Assembly: GCA_030042885.1 (NCBI GenBank)
Contig: JASHYW010000694.1
Location: 1 to 9,851 of the forward strand
DNA: 9,851 nucleotides
Reading direction: 5' to 3'
Origin: Streptosporangiaceae bacterium
GTDB lineage: Bacteria > Actinomycetota > Actinomycetes > Streptosporangiales > Streptosporangiaceae
In this document: piece by piece, positions 5,972-9,851 of the stretch
How positions within the stretch are numbered: the stretch's first letter is position 1
Layout: each line of letters starts with the position of its first letter
Notes under the pieces: generated by a model
The model's input: only the letters and a program-made list of their open reading frames with translations
What the model was told of the DNA's origin: nothing
Database searches by the model: none
Translations under genes and position numbers: made by a program

Positions 5972-8338
5972 ATGACTTTGACGGAGCAGGGGCCGCTGAC
6001 CAGCAGCGAGCTCGACGCTATCGACGCCTGGTGGCGCGCCGCGAACTACCTGTCGGTGGGGCAGATATACCTGATGGCCAACCCGCTGCTGACCGAGCCG
6101 CTGCGGCCGGAGCACATCAAGCCGCGGCTGCTCGGCCACTGGGGCACCACGCCGGGGCAGAACATGATCTACGCGCACCTGAACCGGGTGATCAGGAACC
6201 ACGACCTGAACATGATCTACATCTCGGGGCCGGGACACGGCGGGCCCGCGGTGGTGGCCAGCACCTGGCTGGAGGGCACCTACAGCCAGGTGTACCCGGC
6301 CGTCTCGCAGGACGCCGCAGGGATGGCCCGGCTGTTCCGGCAGTTCTCCTTCCCTGGCGGCATCCCCTCGCACGTGGCGCCGGAGACGCCCGGGTCGATC
6401 CACGAGGGCGGCGAGCTGGGCTACTCGCTGGTGCACGCCTACGGGGCGGCGTTCGACAATCCGGACCTGATCGTGGCCTGCGTGATCGGCGACGGCGAGG
6501 CCGAGACCGGGCCGCTGGCCACCAGCTGGCACTCCAACAAGTTCCTCGACCCGGCCACCGACGGCGCGGTGCTGCCCATCCTGCACCTGAACGGGTACAA
6601 GATCGCCAACCCGACGGTGCTGGCCCGGATCCCGCCCGCCGAGCTGGAGGCACTGCTGGCCGGGTACGGGTACACCGTGCATACGGTGGCGGGCGATGAC
6701 CCGAAGGCCGTGCACCAGCAGCTGGCCGCCACCATGGACGCGGTGATCGGCGAGATCCGCGCCATCCAGCGCCGGGCCCGGGAAGAAGGCGACCTGACCC
6801 GGCCGGCGTGGCCGGTAATCGTGCTGAAGACGCCCAAGGGGTGGACCGGGCCCAAGGAGGTGGACGGCCTCCCGGTGGAGGGGACCTGGCGGGCGCACCA
6901 GGTGCCGATGGCCGAGGTCCGCACCAATCCCGGGCACTTGGCGCTGCTGGAGTCCTGGATGAGGTCGTACCGTCCGGAGGAGCTGTTCGACGCGGACGGC
7001 GCGCCGGTGCCGGAAATCACCGCGCTGGCGCCGCGCGGGCTGCGGCGGATGAGCGCCAACCCGCACGCCAACGGCGGACTGCTGCTGCGCGAGCTGCGGC
7101 TGCCCGACTTCCGCGACTACGCGGTCGCGTGCGACCGGCCGGGCGCGGGGCTATCGGAAGCAACCCGGGTGCTGGGGGACTTCCTGCGCGACGTGATCAA
7201 GGAGAACCCGTCGAACTTCAGGCTGTTCGGCCCGGACGAGACCGAGTCCAACCGGCTCGGCGACGTCTATCAGGTGACGAGCAAGGCGTTCGAGGGGCAG
7301 ATCATCCCGGGGGACAATCATCTCGCACCCGAGGGCCGGGTGGTCGAGGTGCTGAGCGAGCACATGTGCGAGGGGTGGCTGGAGGGCTACCTGCTGACCG
7401 GGCGGCACGGGCTGTTCAACTGCTATGAGGCGTTCATCCACATCGTCGACTCGATGTTCAACCAGCACGCCAAGTGGCTGAAGGTCACCCGCGACATCGG
7501 CTGGCGGGCACCGATCGCGTCCCTGAACTACCTGCTGTCCTCGCTGGTGTGGCGGCAGGACCACAACGGGTTCTCCCACCAAGATCCCGGGTTCATCGAC
7601 CACGTGGTGAACAAGAAGGCCTCGGTGGTGCGGGTCTACCTGCCGCCGGATACGAACTGCCTGCTGTCGGTGGCCGACCACTGCCTGCGCTCGCGGAACT
7701 ACGTCAACGTCATCGTGGCCGGAAAGCAGCCGCAGTGGAACTGGCTGTCGATGGATGGCGCGGTCATCCACTGCACCCGGGGCGCCGGGATCTGGGAATT
7801 CGCCTCCAACGACGGCGGCGGCGAGCCGGACGTGGTGCTGGCCAGCTGCGGCGACATCCCCACCCTGGAGGTGATGGCTGCGGTCGCGCTGCTGCGCGAG
7901 CACCTGCCGCAGCTGAAGGTCCGCATGGTCAACGTGGTGGACCTGATGCGGCTGCAGTCGGAGTCCGAGCACCCGCACGGCATGTCCGACGCCGAGTTCG
8001 ACGCGCTGTTCACCGTGGATAAGCCGGTGATCTTCGCCTACCACGGCTACCCGACGCTCATCCACAGAATGACCTACCGCCGGCACGGGTACCACAACCT
8101 CCACGTCCGCGGCTACAAGGAGGAAGGCACGACCACCACGCCGTTCGACATGGTGATGATGAACGACCTGGACCGGTTCCACCTGGTCATGGACGTGATC
8201 GACCGGGTGCCGGGGCTGGCCTCCTCGGCCGGGCACGTCCGCCAGCTGATGGTGGACAAGCGCATCACCTCCCGCGCCTACACTCGCGAGCACGGCGAGG
8301 ACGCCCCCGAGATCACGGACTGGAAGTGGCCGTCCTGA
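5972..8338 (+). CDS. xfp: Xylulose-5-phosphate/fructose-6-phosphate phosphoketolase
   Basis: A complete 788-residue thiamine-diphosphate enzyme; family members have about 790-830. It splits xylulose-5-P or fructose-6-P with phosphate into acetyl-P plus glyceraldehyde-3-P or erythrose-4-P in the cytosol. Three domains are in order: N-terminal TPP domain, about 1-370; central domain, about 380-590; C-terminal domain, about 600-788. Visible motifs: [10 protein letters not shown] (His56), GPGHGG (His89), '[22 protein letters not shown]' (His134), the TPP/Mg site [16 protein letters not shown] at 172-187, '[11 protein letters not shown]', [16 protein letters not shown] at about 462-477, and [12 protein letters not shown] with the active-site His536. 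No key residue appears missing. The ATG at 5972 is preferred over the in-frame GTG at 5945 because of the AGAAAGG 9 bases upstream. It is not in an operon: the 5' neighbour is a remnant and the 3' neighbour is convergent. Xylulose-5-P versus dual specificity cannot be told from sequence. Confidence 0.96.
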   Translation: MTLTEQGPLTSSELDAIDAWWRAANYLSVGQIYLMANPLLTEPLRPEHIKPRLLGHWGTTPGQNMIYAHLNRVIRNHDLNMIYISGPGHGGPAVVASTWLEGTYSQVYPAVSQDAAGMARLFRQFSFPGGIPSHVAPETPGSIHEGGELGYSLVHAYGAAFDNPDLIVACVIGDGEAETGPLATSWHSNKFLDPATDGAVLPILHLNGYKIANPTVLARIPPAELEALLAGYGYTVHTVAGDDPKAVHQQLAATMDAVIGEIRAIQRRAREEGDLTRPAWPVIVLKTPKGWTGPKEVDGLPVEGTWRAHQVPMAEVRTNPGHLALLESWMRSYRPEELFDADGAPVPEITALAPRGLRRMSANPHANGGLLLRELRLPDFRDYAVACDRPGAGLSEATRVLGDFLRDVIKENPSNFRLFGPDETESNRLGDVYQVTSKAFEGQIIPGDNHLAPEGRVVEVLSEHMCEGWLEGYLLTGRHGLFNCYEAFIHIVDSMFNQHAKWLKVTRDIGWRAPIASLNYLLSSLVWRQDHNGFSHQDPGFIDHVVNKKASVVRVYLPPDTNCLLSVADHCLRSRNYVNVIVAGKQPQWNWLSMDGAVIHCTRGAGIWEFASNDGGGEPDVVLASCGDIPTLEVMAAVALLREHLPQLKVRMVNVVDLMRLQSESEHPHGMSDAEFDALFTVDKPVIFAYHGYPTLIHRMTYRRHGYHNLHVRGYKEEGTTTTPFDMVMMNDLDRFHLVMDVIDRVPGLASSAGHVRQLMVDKRITSRAYTREHGEDAPEITDWKWPS

Positions 8339-8353
8339 CGGACAGCCTGGTAA

Positions 8354-8401
8354 CCGCACGCACCCCGGCCGTTCGGACCAAAGTTGTTTAATGCCGAACG
8401 G
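8354..8401 (-). repeat. Palindromic repeat, copy B, between convergent genes
   Basis: CCGTTCGG (8369-8376), a 17-base spacer and CCGAACGG (8394-8401) are perfect inverted arms. The outer left flank from 8354 matches the flank of copy C in 19 of 23 positions; the outer right flank does not follow the consensus. It fills the gap between the phosphoketolase stop and the stop of the dehydrogenase-BON frame, so it could also serve as a weak bidirectional terminator, though the loop is long and no T-run is present. Confidence 0.68.
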
Positions 8402-8418
8402 GCATCCTCCGGCGGAGA

Positions 8419-9774
8419 TCAGCCGGTGACCTGGACCTGGTCGTGGACGTCGGAGATGCCGTGGGCCATCCAGGCGGCGGCGACCACGGCATCGTGCTCG
8501 GCCCAGGAGCGCACGTGCCCGGTGAGCGTGACGGTATGCCCCCTGGTGCTGACCGTCACCTTGCTGTTGTCCAGGAGCACCGCGTACCGGTCCAGCGCGT
8601 CCTGCACCAGGACGGTGACGTCGCTCAGCGGGTCGCCGGAGATGACCTCGATGTTATGCCGGACGTCCCGCACCCCGGGCAGGCCGGCCACCGCCTGTTC
8701 GGCTGCCGCGCGCTGAGCGCCATTGTGTACGAAGCCGGCCAGGGTCAGGTTGCCGTCACGCGCGGTCGCCCGGACGGTGTTCGGCACGGTGACGGTCAGC
8801 CCGAGCAGGTTGTTCGCCGCGGTCAGCGTGGCGTCGTCGCACTCGTCGCCGGGCCGCAGCACGACCTCCAGGTGGTTGTGCACGCGGGTCACGCCGGTGA
8901 GCCGCCGGGCCGCAGCGGCGGCCTCCAGGTACTGCGGGTAGCTGGGCACCGTACCGTCGAGCGCCACCTCGCCGGTGATGGCGCGGCCGACGATCAGCGT
9001 CTGCATGGTCTCGGTGCCCTCAAAGGTGTGGATCGCCTCCATGTCCACCATGTGCCGCATGACCTGGTAGTCGAGCAGGATCCCGTTCCCGCCGAGCATG
9101 TCGCGGGCGTCGGCGGCGATCGCGCGCGCCTTGCGTGTGTTGTGCATCTTGGCCAGCCCGGCCACGGTCTCGGTCAGCCGGCCAGCCTCGGCCAGGCGCC
9201 CGATCTGCAGGCAGTACAGCTGCATTGCGGTCAGGTCGGCCAGCATGGATACCAGCCGCTGCTGAATGATCTGGAAGCTGGCCAGCGGCTGGCCGAACTG
9301 CCGCCGTTGCAGCGCATAGCGCAGTGCGGTGTCGTAGGCGGAGGTGGCATGGCCCAGCGCCGCCCACGCGCAAGTGCTCCGGGTAGTGGCCAGGACCTTG
9401 GCGGTGTCCTTGAACGAGCGCGCCCCGGGCAACCGGTTCTCCTCTGGCACCCGCACCTCGTCCAGGGTGATGTCGGCCTGCCAGATAGAGCGCAGCGACA
9501 CCTTCCCCTCGATGACCTCCGCCTGGTACCCCGGTGATCCCTTCTCCACCACGAACGCGTTGACCTGGCCGTCCTCGGTGCTGCGGGCCCAGACGATGAC
9601 CAGGTCGGCGATGGTGCCCAGGCCGATCCACCGCTTGCGGCCGTTCAGCACCCAGCCCCCACCCGCCTCCCCATCCCCCTTCACTGGGCGGGCCGAGGTC
9701 TCCAGCGCGACCGAGTCCGAGCCGTGGCCGGGTTCGGTGAGCGCGAACGCGCCGAGCTTGTCCATCCGGGCCAT
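8419..9774 (-). CDS. Acyl-CoA dehydrogenase (N-terminally truncated) fused to BON domains
   Basis: From the ATG at 9774 the ORF has 451 residues. Residues 1-267 are the middle and C-terminal domains of an acyl-CoA dehydrogenase close to the glutaryl-CoA type: GAFALTEPGHGSDS at 9-22, RKRWIGLGTIADL at 46-58, RRQFGQP at 157-163, 'DMLGGNGILLDY' at 225-236, and HTFEGTETMQTLIVGRAITG at 249-268 with a probable catalytic Glu252. The normal family ends a few residues after 'GRAITG'. Here the frame runs on into EVALDGTVPSYPQYLEAAAA, the interior of a first BON domain, followed by two complete BON domains (about 315-380 and 385-450). The dehydrogenase lacks its N-terminal helical domain (about 100 residues), so FAD-enzyme activity is doubtful. 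No clear ribosome binding site precedes 9774. The fusion is not a standard architecture; it looks like a rearrangement product that may or may not be expressed. Confidence 0.75.
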   Translation of the reverse strand: MARMDKLGAFALTEPGHGSDSVALETSARPVKGDGEAGGGWVLNGRKRWIGLGTIADLVIVWARSTEDGQVNAFVVEKGSPGYQAEVIEGKVSLRSIWQADITLDEVRVPEENRLPGARSFKDTAKVLATTRSTCAWAALGHATSAYDTALRYALQRRQFGQPLASFQIIQQRLVSMLADLTAMQLYCLQIGRLAEAGRLTETVAGLAKMHNTRKARAIAADARDMLGGNGILLDYQVMRHMVDMEAIHTFEGTETMQTLIVGRAITGEVALDGTVPSYPQYLEAAAAARRLTGVTRVHNHLEVVLRPGDECDDATLTAANNLLGLTVTVPNTVRATARDGNLTLAGFVHNGAQRAAAEQAVAGLPGVRDVRHNIEVISGDPLSDVTVLVQDALDRYAVLLDNSKVTVSTRGHTVTLTGHVRSWAEHDAVVAAAWMAHGISDVHDQVQVTG

Positions 9775-9778
9775 GTCC

Positions 9779-9850
9779 GAACCGCCTGACGGTGATGAAG
9801 TGCGACCACTGCTCGTCGGTGAACTGCTCGCGCACGGAGAAGAAGTCCGT
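9779..9850 (-). pseudogene. Extreme N-terminal piece of the acyl-CoA dehydrogenase, in another frame
   Basis: At the window edge the minus strand reads TDFFSVREQFTDEQW, then SHFITVRRF, which resembles the first helix of acyl-CoA dehydrogenases ('..LLTDEERxxRDxVRxF'). It is in a different frame from the ORF that begins at 9774. About 95-100 residues that normally lie between this helix and 'MARMDKLGAFALTEP' are absent. The two pieces are thus the flanks of an internal deletion that also shifted the frame at about 9775-9780. The gene start is outside the window. Confidence 0.5.
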
Positions 9851-9851
9851 C

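Noticed and set aside
5885..8359. Long minus-strand open frames (393 and 402 codons) opposite the phosphoketolase
   Set aside because: They are rich in Arg, His, Val and Gly, follow the third-position GC of the real gene and have no recognisable motif. They are shadows.
8369..8401. Repeat B as an ordinary rho-independent terminator
   Set aside because: The 8-base stem has a 17-base loop and no T-run on either side, and the same element occurs at places that are not gene ends. A side role in termination is still possible.
9768..9788. GTTCGGAC (minus strand) at the dehydrogenase deletion joint as a repeat half-site
   Set aside because: Only eight bases are shared, and the flanking arm sequence does not follow the consensus.
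1..9851. tRNA, rRNA, CRISPR array, integrase or transposase gene
   Set aside because: No tRNA-like cloverleaf, regularly spaced direct repeats, or recombinase motifs were seen on either strand.

Overview
The base composition (very GC-rich, strong G/C at third codon positions) and the protein families point to a high-GC actinobacterium. The sequence alone does not settle the genus. The window looks like a decayed accessory or stress-metabolism region: three reading frames are complete and look functional, and they sit among at least eight remnants of other genes.

Layout. 1-620: the end of a RelE/ParE-like toxin-type protein, an unassigned small ORF, and a scrap of a NarL-class sensor histidine kinase. 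637-1728 (-): a complete HSL-type alpha/beta hydrolase. 1747-2478: mostly non-coding, with a palindromic repeat and the C-terminal remnant of a MarR-like regulator. 2479-3831 (+): a complete diacylglycerol/sphingosine-kinase-like lipid kinase with an N-terminal membrane region. 3840-4078: inverted repeats, then the first ~26 residues of a BON-domain protein. 4265-4998 (+): a frameshifted, internally deleted NitT/TauT-type ABC permease. 5103-5547 (-): remnant of a DUF2090-type aldolase. 5736-5917 (+): frameshifted small membrane-protein remnant. 5972-8338 (+): complete phosphoketolase. 8419-9774 (-): an ORF joining the C-terminal two-thirds of an acyl-CoA dehydrogenase to BON domains; its N-terminal end is broken near the window edge.

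Two observations stand out. First, a dispersed palindromic element (arm consensus near GCACCACGGTCCGTTCGG, two arms facing each other across 16-17 bases) occurs in three full copies and one half copy, all outside the intact genes; the half copy sits at the breakpoint of a gene remnant. Second, the 5' part of a BON gene at 3971 (+) and the 3' part of a BON gene at 8419-8970 (-) are complementary halves. The foreign tail on the first half looks like the missing C-terminus of the dehydrogenase that carries the second half. The simplest reading is an inversion of about 4.9 kb with one breakpoint in each gene, which carried the phosphoketolase and the permease and aldolase remnants with it.

Functionally, the survivors are a carbon-flux enzyme (xylulose-5-P/fructose-6-P to acetyl-P), a lipid kinase and a lipase/esterase-like enzyme. 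BON domains, a MarR-like regulator and a sensor kinase scrap suggest an envelope or stress context, but the sequence shows no working operon.
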